Of a stretch of DNA of 64,000 nt, positions 19,487-28,431 are shown piece after piece. Below the pieces are notes generated by a model that ran no database searches, had not been told where the DNA came from, and saw only the letters and a list, made by a program, of their open reading frames with translations. A program made the translations under genes and the position numbers. This DNA comes from DASQFQ01 sp963730115 (lineage in GTDB: Bacteria > Actinomycetota > Thermoleophilia > Solirubrobacterales > Solirubrobacteraceae): contig CAVSQM010000012.1 in NCBI GenBank assembly GCA_963730115.1, positions 434,001 to 498,000 of the forward strand. The letters are read 5' to 3'. Within the stretch, counting starts at the first letter, position 1. Each line of letters starts with the position of its first letter.

Positions 19487-20286
19487 GGCCGCGCGAGCCA
19501 CAGCGCCGCCCAGCCGTGCTCGCTCCGCCGCGCGCGCTCGCCGAGGCCGGCCGCCGCGTAGAGGTCGCGGGTCGCGGCGGCCTGATCGTCGACGATCCCG
19601 CTCGCGATCACGTGGTCGGTGATCGAGGCGAGGCCGCGCGCGATGTGCTCGTGGACGAAGAACGGGAGGTTGGCCACGAGCGTGACGGCCGGCGGGGGCG
19701 GTACCTCGACGAGATCCGCGTGGACGGCCTGGACCGCCACGCCGTTGCGGTTCGCGTTGCGGCGCACGGACTCGACCGCCCGCGCCTCGACGTCGACCGC
19801 GAACACCGGATCCCATCCGAGCCGCGCGGCCGCGACGGCGAGCACGCCGGCGCCGCAGCCGAGGTCGGCGAAGCCGCCGGCCGGCTCGAGCTCCAGGAGC
19901 AGCGCGAGGCTCATGCGCGTCGTCGGGTGCGCGCCGGTGCCGAACGCGCCGGTGACGGGCTCGATGACGAGCTCCTGCAGGTCGCCCTCGCCCGGCGGGT
20001 CCGTGGGCGACCGCACGCGCAGCCGCCCGCCGACCTCCCACGCGCGCCCGACCCGCCGCCGCCGCTCCTCCCGCCCACCCGCCACGTCCTCCTCGGCGCG
20101 CGCGAGCAGCGCGTCCCCGGCGAGCGCATCGAGCTCCGCACCGCCGGGCGCGTCGCCGTAGAACGCCACCTCGGCCCGGTCGTCGTCGAGCTCGCGCTGG
20201 TAGACGCCCTGCGGCAGGATCGGCATGAGGGCGTCGAGGAGGTCCTCGACCGCGTCCGCGCGGAGGGTCAGCGCGACGCGCCTCAT
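19483..20286 (-). CDS. prmA: Ribosomal protein L11 methyltransferase
   Basis: The 267-residue SAM-dependent methyltransferase should methylate ribosomal protein L11. The N-terminal substrate-binding region is short. The diagnostic GTGAHPTTR precedes the SAM motif I ADLGCGAGVLAVAAARLG, and the catalytic region reads NLPFFV where classic PrmA has NILA. That change, and the slightly short length, leave room for a related protein methyltransferase. The ATG overlaps the mutY stop (ATGA). Confidence 0.75.
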   Translation of the reverse strand: MRRVALTLRADAVEDLLDALMPILPQGVYQRELDDDRAEVAFYGDAPGGAELDALAGDALLARAEEDVAGGREERRRRVGRAWEVGGRLRVRSPTDPPGEGDLQELVIEPVTGAFGTGAHPTTRMSLALLLELEPAGGFADLGCGAGVLAVAAARLGWDPVFAVDVEARAVESVRRNANRNGVAVQAVHADLVEVPPPPAVTLVANLPFFVHEHIARGLASITDHVIASGIVDDQAAATRDLYAAAGLGERARRSEHGWAALWLARP

Positions 20287-21068
20287 GGGAGGCCCGGCGC
20301 CCCGGCTTCGTCGCGGACGATCAGCCCGTCGCGCTCGAGCCCCGCGAGCGCGCGCTCGCGCCGCTCCGCCGCGAGCGGCGGCGGATCCTCGCCCGCGACC
20401 AGCGCGGCGAGGATGCGGCCTCTCGCCCAGCGGTCGGTCGCCTCGAAGCGCTCGCCCCGGGGCCGGGCGACCGGCGTGAGCGCGTCGGGCCCCGCGCAGC
20501 CGTCCTGCAGCGGGCACTCGCCGCAGCGCGGCCTCCGCGGCCGGCAGACCGTGGCGCCGAGCTCCATCATCGCCTGGTTCCAGGCCGCCGCGCGACCCGC
20601 CGGCAGCAGCTCCGCGGCCCGCCGGGCCAGCGCGCGCGGGCCACGCCGCACGCCGTCGCGGCGCTCGAGCACGCGCCTCACGTTGGTGTCGACGGCCGCC
20701 ACCTGCGCGTCCCACGCGAACGAGGCGACCGCCGCGGCGGTGTACGGGCCCACGCCGGGGAGATCCTCCAACCGCGCAGGCCAGCCCTCCGCCGCCACCA
20801 CCCGCGCCGCCGCCTGCAGCGACAGCGCGCGCCGGTTGTAGCCGAGCCCGCTCCAGGCCGCGATCACGTCGCCGCCCGACGCGGCCGCCAGCGACTCCGG
20901 CGTCGGGAACCGGGACAGGAAGCGCTCGTAGTGGGGCACCACCCGCGCCGCCTGCGTCTGCTGCAGCATCACCTCGCTCACGAGGATCGCCCACGGGTCG
21001 CGCGTGAACCGCCACGGCAGCGGCCGGCGCACGCCCTCGTACCAGTTCAACAGCGGTTCACCGGCCAC
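20283..21068 (-). CDS. mutY: A/G-specific adenine glycosylase
   Basis: The 261-residue enzyme removes adenine mispaired with 8-oxoguanine. It has the helix-hairpin-helix LEDLPGVGPYTAAAVASFA, the catalytic Asp in AAVDTNVRRVL, the Glu-containing SEVMLQQTQ, and the iron-sulfur loop Cys-x6-Cys-x2-Cys-x5-Cys near residue 190. It lacks the full C-terminal MutT-like domain of E. coli MutY, as is common in actinobacteria. The GTG start has TAGGGT 8 nt upstream. It is divergent from the ABC exporter by 30 bp and coupled to prmA. Confidence 0.92.
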   Translation of the reverse strand: MAGEPLLNWYEGVRRPLPWRFTRDPWAILVSEVMLQQTQAARVVPHYERFLSRFPTPESLAAASGGDVIAAWSGLGYNRRALSLQAAARVVAAEGWPARLEDLPGVGPYTAAAVASFAWDAQVAAVDTNVRRVLERRDGVRRGPRALARRAAELLPAGRAAAWNQAMMELGATVCRPRRPRCGECPLQDGCAGPDALTPVARPRGERFEATDRWARGRILAALVAGEDPPPLAAERRERALAGLERDGLIVRDEAGAPGLP

Positions 21069-21076
21069 GTCACGCG

Positions 21077-21082
21077 ACCCTA
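21077..21082 (-). promoter_or_regulatory. -10 element TAGGGT of mutY
   Basis: On the minus strand TAGGGT lies 8 nt before the GTG start without a ribosome site, consistent with a leaderless or near-leaderless mRNA. It shares the 30-bp divergent spacer with the ABC exporter. Confidence 0.35.
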
Positions 21083-21098
21083 GTACGTTGCAAGGTCG

Positions 21099-22066
<968 letters not shown>

Positions 22067-22070
<4 letters not shown>

Positions 22071-22843
22071 GCTCGCTCGCCTACACGATCTCCGACACGG
22101 CCGTCATCGCCAAGCGCAACCTGCTGCGCATCCCGCGCCAGCCCGACCTGCTGATCGCCTACACGATCCAGCCGGTGATGTTCATCGTGCTGTTCGTCTA
22201 CGTGTTCGGCGGCGCGATCGTCACGCCGGGCTACGACTACGTCGACTTCCTGATGCCGGGGATCATCACCCAGTCGATCGCGTTCGGCGGGTTCGTGACC
22301 GCGATCGGGCTCAACGAGGATCTCCACAAGGGCCTGATCGACCGCTTCCGCTCGCTGCCGATGACCCGCTCCGCGGTGCTCGCCGGCCGCACGATCGCGG
22401 ACGTCGTGCTCAACACGTTCTCGCTCGCCGTGATGCTCGCGGTCGGCTTCGCCGTCGGCTTCAACTTCGACTCGCCGGTCTACGAGATCGTCGGCGGGAT
22501 CGTGCTGCTGCTGCTGTTCGGCTACGCGTTCTCGTGGTTCTTCGCGCTGATGGGGATGGTCGCGAGCAGCCCGGAGTCGGCGCAGTCGGTCGGCTTTCTC
22601 GTGATCTTCCCGCTCACGTTCGCGTCGTCGGCGTTCGTGCCGACCGACTCGATGCCGGGCTGGCTCCAGACGTTCGCCGACATCAACCCGTTCACGATCG
22701 TCGTCAACGCGGTGCGAGCGCTGTGGCTCGACGCCCCGGCCGACAACTACGTGTGGGGCGGCTTCGCCTGGTCGATCGGGATGATCGTCGTCTTCGCCCC
22801 GCTCGCGGTCCGCGCCTACCGGCGCGCAGCAGTCCGCGCGTAA
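22067..22843 (+). CDS. ABC-2 type transporter permease (DrrB-like)
   Basis: The 258-residue membrane protein has six predicted helices and the ABC-2 signatures KRNLLRIPRQPDLL at the N-terminus and TFASSAFVPTDSMPGWLQTFADINP before the last helices. ATG overlaps the ATPase stop (ATGA). It is the membrane half of the exporter. After its stop comes palindromic element copy 3. Confidence 0.92.
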
Positions 22844-22873
22844 CCGCCTGCTTCAGTCAAGATTCCCCCAGTA

Positions 22874-23050
22874 GTTGACGGACCACGAGGGGGCAGGGCG
22901 CGGCGACCGCGGTGAACGAGTTGACCCCGCTATGGGGTGTGAATCGACTCAACTTGTCACGTTGATCCCGTCATGCGGGACGAACGCAACAAACTTGGCC
23001 GCCGCGGCAGCCGAACCTACCCCTCAGTGCAAGCCGTTGACGTCCGCCGG
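22874..23050. repeat. Intergenic palindromic element, copy 3
   Basis: The right end is GTTGACGTCCGCCGG; the left end is degenerate (GTTGACGGAC in the opposite sense). Two tandem hairpins are clear: ACCCC-GCTAT-GGGGT at 22924-22938, and TCCCG-TCATG-CGGGA at 22966-22980 in the core context GTTGATCCCGTCATGCGGGA then CGAACGC. The TTGA...GAA context around both is the same as in copy 1. It lies between the convergent permease and uvrB genes. Confidence 0.75.
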
Positions 23051-23069
23051 CATGCCGCGGACGCCGACG

Positions 23070-25076
23070 TCAGCCGGCCGGCTTCGCCGCCTCGTCGAGC
23101 TCCCGCCGCAGCTCGCGGATCTCGTCGCGCAGCCGCGCCGCGTACTCGAAGCGCAGCTCCTCCGCCGCGGCGAGCATCTCCTCCTCGAGCTCGACGATCG
23201 TGGACTCGATCTCCGCGGGCTCCATGTCGACGCGCTTCTCGCGGCGGCGGCGACCCTTGGTCGGCACCTTCGAGTCGGACATCAGGAACTCGGTGATGTC
23301 GGAGATGCCCTTGACGATCGTCTCCGGCGTGATGCCGTGCTCCTCGTTGTAGGCGGCCTGGATCGCGCGGCGGCGGTCGGTCTCGTCGATCGCGGTGCGC
23401 ATCGCCGCCGTCTCCTTGTCGGCGTACATGAGCACGGTTCCGCCGACGTTGCGCGCCGCGCGGCCGATCGTCTGGATCAGTGACGTCTCGCCGCGGAGGA
23501 AGCCCTCCTTGTCGGCGTCGAGGATCGCGACCAGCGAGACCTCCGGCAGGTCGAGGCCCTCGCGCAGCAGGTTGACGCCGACCAGCACGTCGTACTCGCC
23601 CAGCCGCAGCTCGCGGATGATCTGGATCCGCTCGAGCGTGTCGATCTCCGAGTGCAGGTAGCGGACCTTGAAGCCGACCTCGAGCAGGTAGTCGGTGAGG
23701 TCCTCGCTCATCTTCTTGGTCAGCGTGGTCACCAGCACGCGCTCGTTGCGATCCACGCGCGTGCGGATCTCGTTCATCAGGTCGTCGATCTGGTTGCGCG
23801 TCTCGCGCACCACGACCTCGGGGTCGACGATGCCCGTCGGGCGCACGATCTGCTCGACGACCTCCTTGGAGTGCTCGCGCTCGTACGGGCCGGGCGTCGC
23901 CGACACGAACACCATCTGCCCCGTGATCGAGAGGAACTCCTGGAACGTCTGCGGCCGGTTGTCCATCGCGCTCGGCAGCCGGAAGCCGTAGTCGACCAGC
24001 GTCGACTTGCGCGAGCGGTCGCCCTCGTACATGCCGCCGATCTGCGGCACGGTCTGGTGCGACTCGTCGATGAAGCAGACGAAGTCCTTGGGGAAGTAGT
24101 CGATCAGGCAGTAGGGCCGGGCGCCCGGCTCGCGACCGTCGAGGATCCGCGAGTAGTTCTCGATCCCGGAGCAGAACCCGACCTCGCGCAGCATCTCCAT
24201 GTCGTACTGCGTGCGCTGGCGCAGGCGGTGCGCCTCGAGCAGCTTGCCCTCCGCCTCGAGCTCGGCGGTCCGATGGTTGAGCTCGCGGCCGATCTCGGCC
24301 ACCGCCCGGTCCATCGTCCCCTCCTTGACGTTGTAGTGCGTCGCCGGCCAGATCCCGATGTGCTCGAGGTCGTCGACGATCAGCTCGCCGGTCAACGGGT
24401 CGAAGTGCTGCAGCCGCTCGACCTCGTCGCCGAACAGGATCGCCCGGAACGCCGTCTCCGCGTAGGCGGGGAAGATCTCCAGCGTGTCGCCGCGGACCCG
24501 GAACGTGCCGCGCCCGAGCGCCGTGTCGTTGCGGTTGTACTGCAGGTAGACGAGCTTGCGCAGGAGCTCGTCGCGATCGACGTCGGCGCCCTTGATCAGC
24601 GTCTGCAGGTTGTCGTTGTACGTCTCCGGCGAGCCGAGACCGAAGATCGCCGACACCGAGGCGACGATCAGCACGTCGCGGCGTGCGAACAGCGCCGCCG
24701 TCGCGGCGTGCCTCAACCGGTCGATCTCCTGGTTGATCGCCGAGTCCTTCTCGATGTAGAGGTCCTTCGACGGGACGTAGGCCTCGGGCTGGTAGTAGTC
24801 GTAGTAGGAGACGAAGTACTCGACGGCGTTCTGCGGGAAGTACGTCCGGAACTCGTTGCAGAGCTGCGCCGCCAGCGTCTTGTTGTGGGCGAGGATCAGC
24901 GCGGGCCGCTGCAGCTTCTCGATCGTCGCCGCCATCGTCATCGTCTTGCCGGTGCCGGTGGCGCCCAGCAGCGTCGTGAACGACGCGCCCGCCTCGACGT
25001 TCTGCGCGATCTTGTCGATCGCCGCCGGCTGGTCGGCGGTCGGGGAGTAGACGCTGTCGAGCTTGAACGGAGGCAT
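23070..25076 (-). CDS. uvrB: UvrABC excinuclease subunit B
   Basis: The 668-residue helicase-like protein verifies damage and recruits UvrC. Walker A GATGTGKT is at residues 38-45, the beta-hairpin region reads YYDYYQPEAYVP, helicase motifs DESHQT and VGVNLLREGLDLPE are intact, and the C-terminal UVR domain (LEEEMLAAAEELRFEYAARLRDEI) that contacts UvrC is present. Length is typical. The ATG at MPPFKLDSVYSPTADQP is the standard UvrB start. A CATACT hexamer lies 11 nt upstream. No uvrC is seen in the window. Confidence 0.98.
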   Translation of the reverse strand: MPPFKLDSVYSPTADQPAAIDKIAQNVEAGASFTTLLGATGTGKTMTMAATIEKLQRPALILAHNKTLAAQLCNEFRTYFPQNAVEYFVSYYDYYQPEAYVPSKDLYIEKDSAINQEIDRLRHAATAALFARRDVLIVASVSAIFGLGSPETYNDNLQTLIKGADVDRDELLRKLVYLQYNRNDTALGRGTFRVRGDTLEIFPAYAETAFRAILFGDEVERLQHFDPLTGELIVDDLEHIGIWPATHYNVKEGTMDRAVAEIGRELNHRTAELEAEGKLLEAHRLRQRTQYDMEMLREVGFCSGIENYSRILDGREPGARPYCLIDYFPKDFVCFIDESHQTVPQIGGMYEGDRSRKSTLVDYGFRLPSAMDNRPQTFQEFLSITGQMVFVSATPGPYEREHSKEVVEQIVRPTGIVDPEVVVRETRNQIDDLMNEIRTRVDRNERVLVTTLTKKMSEDLTDYLLEVGFKVRYLHSEIDTLERIQIIRELRLGEYDVLVGVNLLREGLDLPEVSLVAILDADKEGFLRGETSLIQTIGRAARNVGGTVLMYADKETAAMRTAIDETDRRRAIQAAYNEEHGITPETIVKGISDITEFLMSDSKVPTKGRRRREKRVDMEPAEIESTIVELEEEMLAAAEELRFEYAARLRDEIRELRRELDEAAKPAG

Positions 25077-25120
25077 AGCCGACTCACAGTATGGAAGGTC
25101 CCGGACGGACCCGCGGACGT

Positions 25121-25579
25121 TCAGCCCTCGCGCGGCACCTCGCCGCGCCAGGCGCCCGACTCGCTGCCGCGCGACTCGATCAGCTCCTTGAAGCGCTCGA
25201 GGTCGCTCTTGACCCGGCGGTCGGCCGCGCCGAGCTTGGCGCCGAGCTTCTCCTTGATGCCCTCGGGCACGAAGTCCATCTGCACCATGACGCGGCTGCG
25301 GCTGTCGTCGAGCTTGTGGAACGTGACGACGCCCGCGTTCTCCTTGCCGTCGACGTTGCGCCAGGCCACGCGCTCGTCGGGGTTCTGCTCGGTGATCTCG
25401 GCGTCCCACTCGTGCCGGCTCCCGCCGAACTCGGCGACCCAGTGCAGGCGCCGGTCGTCGAGCTGCCGGATCTCCTCCACCCCGTCCATGAACTGCGGGA
25501 ACTCCTCGAACTGCGTCCACTGGTTGTAGGCCGTGGTGACCGGCACGTCGAGGTCGATGGACTGCTCGATCGTGGTCAT
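25121..25579 (-). CDS. SRPBCC family protein (cyclase/dehydrase-like)
   Basis: The 152-residue protein has the START-like hydrophobic-ligand fold: IEQSIDLDVPVTTAYNQWTQFEEFPQFM at the N-terminus, an antiparallel sheet, and a long C-terminal helix containing LERFKELIESR. Homologues are often called polyketide cyclase or COQ10-like, but the ligand is usually unknown. The ATG is supported by GGGAGG 7 nt upstream. No biosynthetic genes adjoin it. Confidence 0.8.
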   Translation of the reverse strand: MTTIEQSIDLDVPVTTAYNQWTQFEEFPQFMDGVEEIRQLDDRRLHWVAEFGGSRHEWDAEITEQNPDERVAWRNVDGKENAGVVTFHKLDDSRSRVMVQMDFVPEGIKEKLGAKLGAADRRVKSDLERFKELIESRGSESGAWRGEVPREG

Positions 25580-25674
25580 AGCGTCGCCTCCCTGGGTTGT
25601 GTTCGGTGCGGCGGTTCTCCGAGCGAGGACGGCGGCTAACGCGGCCTGGCGCGCCGCCGCCCACCCCGGAGGAA

Positions 25675-26703
25675 CTAGGCGCCCTCGGCCACTACGGTGG
25701 CGCGGCCGAGCACGAGCCCGGCGGTGAAAGCCGACGTCCCGAACGCGGCGTTCAGCGCGTCGGCCGCGGGCTGTGTGAGCTTCGCGACGACCCCGGCGAG
25801 CGTCACCGTGCGGCCGTCGACCTGCGGCGTCACGCCGCTCAGGTCGAGATCGAGGATCGGCGCCTTCGGCGACCCGCCGTTGAGCGACGCGAACAGCTGC
25901 GGCGCCGTCCCGAGGCGGATGTCGAAGTTCTCGAGCCGCACCACGGTCGCGCCCTGGGTGAGCGAGATCCCGCCCGAGTGGCGGATCGTCCCCGCCGACA
26001 GGTCGAGCTTGACCTGGCCGCCCGTGATCGGGAAGGCCGCGGTCGTGCCCGCGAGCGTCGCCGGCGCGATCACGCCCGGCGCGATGCCCAGGCTGGTGAG
26101 CGCCGCCAGCGCCCCCGCGTCGATCTCGAGCGACGTCGCGCTCTCCGCCCGGATGTCGGCCTCGTCGGTCTGCGAGCGCACCTTCGCGGTGCCGAGCAGC
26201 AGGCCCTTCTTGAACGCGGTGACGCCGAACGTGGCGTTGAGCGCGGTGGCGGCCTTCTGCGTCAGCCGGGCGCGCAGCCCGCTGACGTTGGTGTTGAAGC
26301 CCGCGCGGCTCACGCGCGCGCCGGTCAGTCGCAGCAGGTGAACGCGCTGCCCGCCCACACGGGCGCTGAGCATGATCCGCCGGCCGACCGCGACCCGCGG
26401 CGAGCGCAGCGTCAGCCGCTTCCCGCCGGCGGAGAAGCGCAGCCCGCCCGCGTGCCGGATCGTGCCGGCGGCGGTGGCCGGGTCGATGCGCCCGCCCGTG
26501 ATCGGGAAGCGCACGCCGGCCGAACCGGCCCGCGCACGACCGGTGGGCGCGACGGACACGCCGAGGCTGTCGAGTGCGGCGGCCGCCCCGCGCGAGAGCT
26601 TGAGGGTCGTGGCGCCGCCGGTGAGGTCGACGTCGGCCGAGGCGGCGGGCGCCAGGGCGAGCGCCGCGACGGTGGTCGCCGCGGCCGTGAGGGTTCGCTT
26701 CAC
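25675..26703 (-). CDS. Secreted protein with two HtaA-like repeats
   Basis: The 342-residue protein has a Sec signal peptide (MKRTLTAAATTVAALALAPAA) and two tandem copies of a domain of about 150 residues. Each contains FPITGG, AGTIRHxGG and a final ALNAxFGxxAFxxGLxLGxA, so the gene arose by internal duplication. HtaA-type domains bind heme in corynebacteria, but heme-ligand Tyr and His are not evident here and no heme transporter is adjacent. GTG start with AAGGAG 5 nt upstream. It is divergent from the sigma/anti-sigma pair and may belong to that regulon. Confidence 0.7.
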   Translation of the reverse strand: MKRTLTAAATTVAALALAPAASADVDLTGGATTLKLSRGAAAALDSLGVSVAPTGRARAGSAGVRFPITGGRIDPATAAGTIRHAGGLRFSAGGKRLTLRSPRVAVGRRIMLSARVGGQRVHLLRLTGARVSRAGFNTNVSGLRARLTQKAATALNATFGVTAFKKGLLLGTAKVRSQTDEADIRAESATSLEIDAGALAALTSLGIAPGVIAPATLAGTTAAFPITGGQVKLDLSAGTIRHSGGISLTQGATVVRLENFDIRLGTAPQLFASLNGGSPKAPILDLDLSGVTPQVDGRTVTLAGVVAKLTQPAADALNAAFGTSAFTAGLVLGRATVVAEGA

Positions 26704-26807
26704 GAGTGCTCCTTGCTGAAAGGGACAGGGATGTCACCCGCGGCTACGAGGCGAGCCGCGCCCGTGGTTGGTCATCCGAATCGAAGCTGGCGCCCGTACG
26801 TTCAAGC
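26704..26807. promoter_or_regulatory. Divergent control region, HtaA protein / sigma factor
   Basis: A 104-bp spacer separates the divergent genes. CATCCGAAT occurs at about 26773-26781 and contains both the CATCC and CGAAT words known from mycobacterial SigK promoters, but not at promoter spacing. TACGTT (26797-26802) lies 5 nt before the sigma gene GTG. AAGGAG serves the HtaA gene on the other strand. Confidence 0.3.
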
Positions 26808-27413
26808 GTGAGCGCCGGTGCGAACCTTCTGACCGCCCCTTTCCGGGACCTCTCCTCGCGCCGTCACCGGGCGACCCGTGCCGAGCGGCGGCTCGCCAAG
26901 CGCCTGCGCGACCGCGACCCGCAGGCGCTGCAGGACCTGCACGCCGACCTCGGCCCCGCCGTGTTCGGCTTCCTCCGGCACTCGCTCGGCGACCGCTGGG
27001 CGGCCGAGGACGTCACCCAGCAGGTCTTCCTCGAGGTCTGGCAGCGCGGCCCGGCTTACGACCCCGACCGCGCGTCACCGCTGACCTGGGTGATGACCAT
27101 CGCGCGCTCGCGCGCCATCGACCACCACCGCCGCCGCGTGCCCGAGCCGCGCGACCCGGCCGGTGCCGAGCGGCTCGACGAGGGCGCCGACAGCGAGCTC
27201 GACGACCTGCTCGAGCGCTGGCGGCTCTCGGCCCTGCTCGGCCGCCTGCCCGCGCAGGAGTCCGACCTCCTGCGCCGCCGCTTCTACGAGGGCCGCAGCC
27301 AGGCCGAGATCGCCGCCGACACCGGCGTGCCGCTCGGCACCGTCAAGTCGCGCATGACCTCCGGCCTCGCGAAGCTGCGCGAAGAGCTCGACCGCGAGGA
27401 GGGCGAGCGATGA
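26808..27413 (+). CDS. ECF sigma factor, SigK-like
   Basis: The 201-residue protein has sigma region 2 (LHADLGPAVFGFLRHSLGD then AEDVTQQVFLEVW) and region 4 (LPAQESDLLRRRFYEGRSQAEIAADTGVPLGTVKSR), and no other domains. The GTG at VSAGANLL gives a normal ECF length. The next gene, overlapping by ATGA, encodes an RskA-type anti-sigma factor, which places it in the SigK group. The signal sensed is unknown. Confidence 0.9.
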   Translation: MSAGANLLTAPFRDLSSRRHRATRAERRLAKRLRDRDPQALQDLHADLGPAVFGFLRHSLGDRWAAEDVTQQVFLEVWQRGPAYDPDRASPLTWVMTIARSRAIDHHRRRVPEPRDPAGAERLDEGADSELDDLLERWRLSALLGRLPAQESDLLRRRFYEGRSQAEIAADTGVPLGTVKSRMTSGLAKLREELDREEGER

Positions 27414-27967
27414 GCGATGTGCTGCTCGACCGCCTCGAGGCGCTCGGCCCCGACGAGTGGAGCCCGGAGCCGCCGCCTGCGCTCGTGCTGCCGCCCGCAC
27501 TCGTGCTGCCGGCCGCCGCTCCGCGCCGTCGCCGCGCGCTGACGCTGCGCCCGCTGCCCGCGCTCGCCGCGGTGCTCGTGCTGCTCGCGCTCGGCGCCGT
27601 GCTCGGCTCGCGGCTGGCGGGCACCGGCGACGACACGCGGCGGTCGGTGCCGCTCGCCCCGCTCACGCTCGGCGGCGCCGCCGACGGCGAGCTGCGGCTC
27701 GGCCGCGCCGGCCGGCGGGCGACGTTCGTCGCCAGCGGCCTGCGGCCCAGCCGCCGCAACGAGTTCTACGAGCTGTGGTTCCTGCGACCCGACGGCGCGC
27801 TCGTCGCCCTGGGGTCGTTCCGCGTCGGCGCCGACGGCCGCGCGCGCGTCAGCGTCCCGGTGCCCGTCGATCCCACCCGATACCGGTTCGTCGACGTGTC
27901 GGTGGAGCCCGACGACGGCGATCCGTCGCACTCGTCGCGGTCCGTCTTGCGCGGCCGCGTCGACTGA
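27410..27967 (+). CDS. RskA-like membrane anti-sigma factor
   Basis: The 185-residue protein has a short cytoplasmic Pro-rich N-terminus, one membrane helix (about residues 46-65) and an extracytoplasmic RskA C-terminal domain with NEFYELWFLRPDGALVALGSF. Unlike typical RskA it lacks an obvious N-terminal zinc anti-sigma domain (no HxxxCxxC), so how it holds the sigma factor is unclear. PPALVLPPALVLP near residue 25 is a small internal repeat. Overlap with the sigma gene supports co-expression. Confidence 0.85.
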   Translation: MSDVLLDRLEALGPDEWSPEPPPALVLPPALVLPAAAPRRRRALTLRPLPALAAVLVLLALGAVLGSRLAGTGDDTRRSVPLAPLTLGGAADGELRLGRAGRRATFVASGLRPSRRNEFYELWFLRPDGALVALGSFRVGADGRARVSVPVPVDPTRYRFVDVSVEPDDGDPSHSSRSVLRGRVD

Positions 27968-28005
27968 CGGGTTTGGCGCATCCCCACTTCGGACAAGCCG
28001 CTCTC

Positions 28006-28419
28006 ATGCAGCGAATCGTGGTGGCGGCCAAGGCGGGAGCCGACCAGCCCTGGCTCGCCGACGCGGCCGCCGAGCTCTCCCATCAGACCGGCGCCGCCGT
28101 CTCCGTCGTCTCACTCGACGGCCTCGAGGTCGAGGCCCTCTCGCCCACGCCGCGCTCCGAGTTCCAGGCTCAGGCGCGGGAGGCCCTCGACGGCGTCCTC
28201 GCGCGGCTGCGCGAGGAGCGTGTCGAAGCCGACGGCGACGTCCGCTCCGGGCCCGTCACGCCCGGGATCCTCCTCTACGCCGAGGAGCACGACGCCGACG
28301 TGATCGTCGTCGGCGCCTCGACCAAGGGCCGCGTGGCCCGGCGCCTGCTCGGCAGCGTGCCGGTCGAGCTGATCACGCGCTCCCGGCGCCCCGTCCTCGT
28401 CATCACACCCCCGCACTAG
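28006..28419 (+). CDS. Universal stress protein (UspA) domain protein
   Basis: The 137-residue protein has the Usp fold: RIVVAAKAGADQ at the start and the ATP-binding G-2x-G-9x-G(S/T) type motif in VGASTKGRVARRLLGSVPVEL, ending RRPVLVI. It probably binds ATP. The stop is 12 bp from the permease GTG, whose ribosome site overlaps it, so the two are one transcription unit. Confidence 0.85.
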   Translation: MQRIVVAAKAGADQPWLADAAAELSHQTGAAVSVVSLDGLEVEALSPTPRSEFQAQAREALDGVLARLREERVEADGDVRSGPVTPGILLYAEEHDADVIVVGASTKGRVARRLLGSVPVELITRSRRPVLVITPPH

Positions 28420-28431
28420 AGGAGCGCACCC

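Noticed and set aside
25060..25110. LexA/SOS box before uvrB or uvrA
   Set aside because: No CGAAC-N4-GTTCG or similar palindrome was found in either upstream region.
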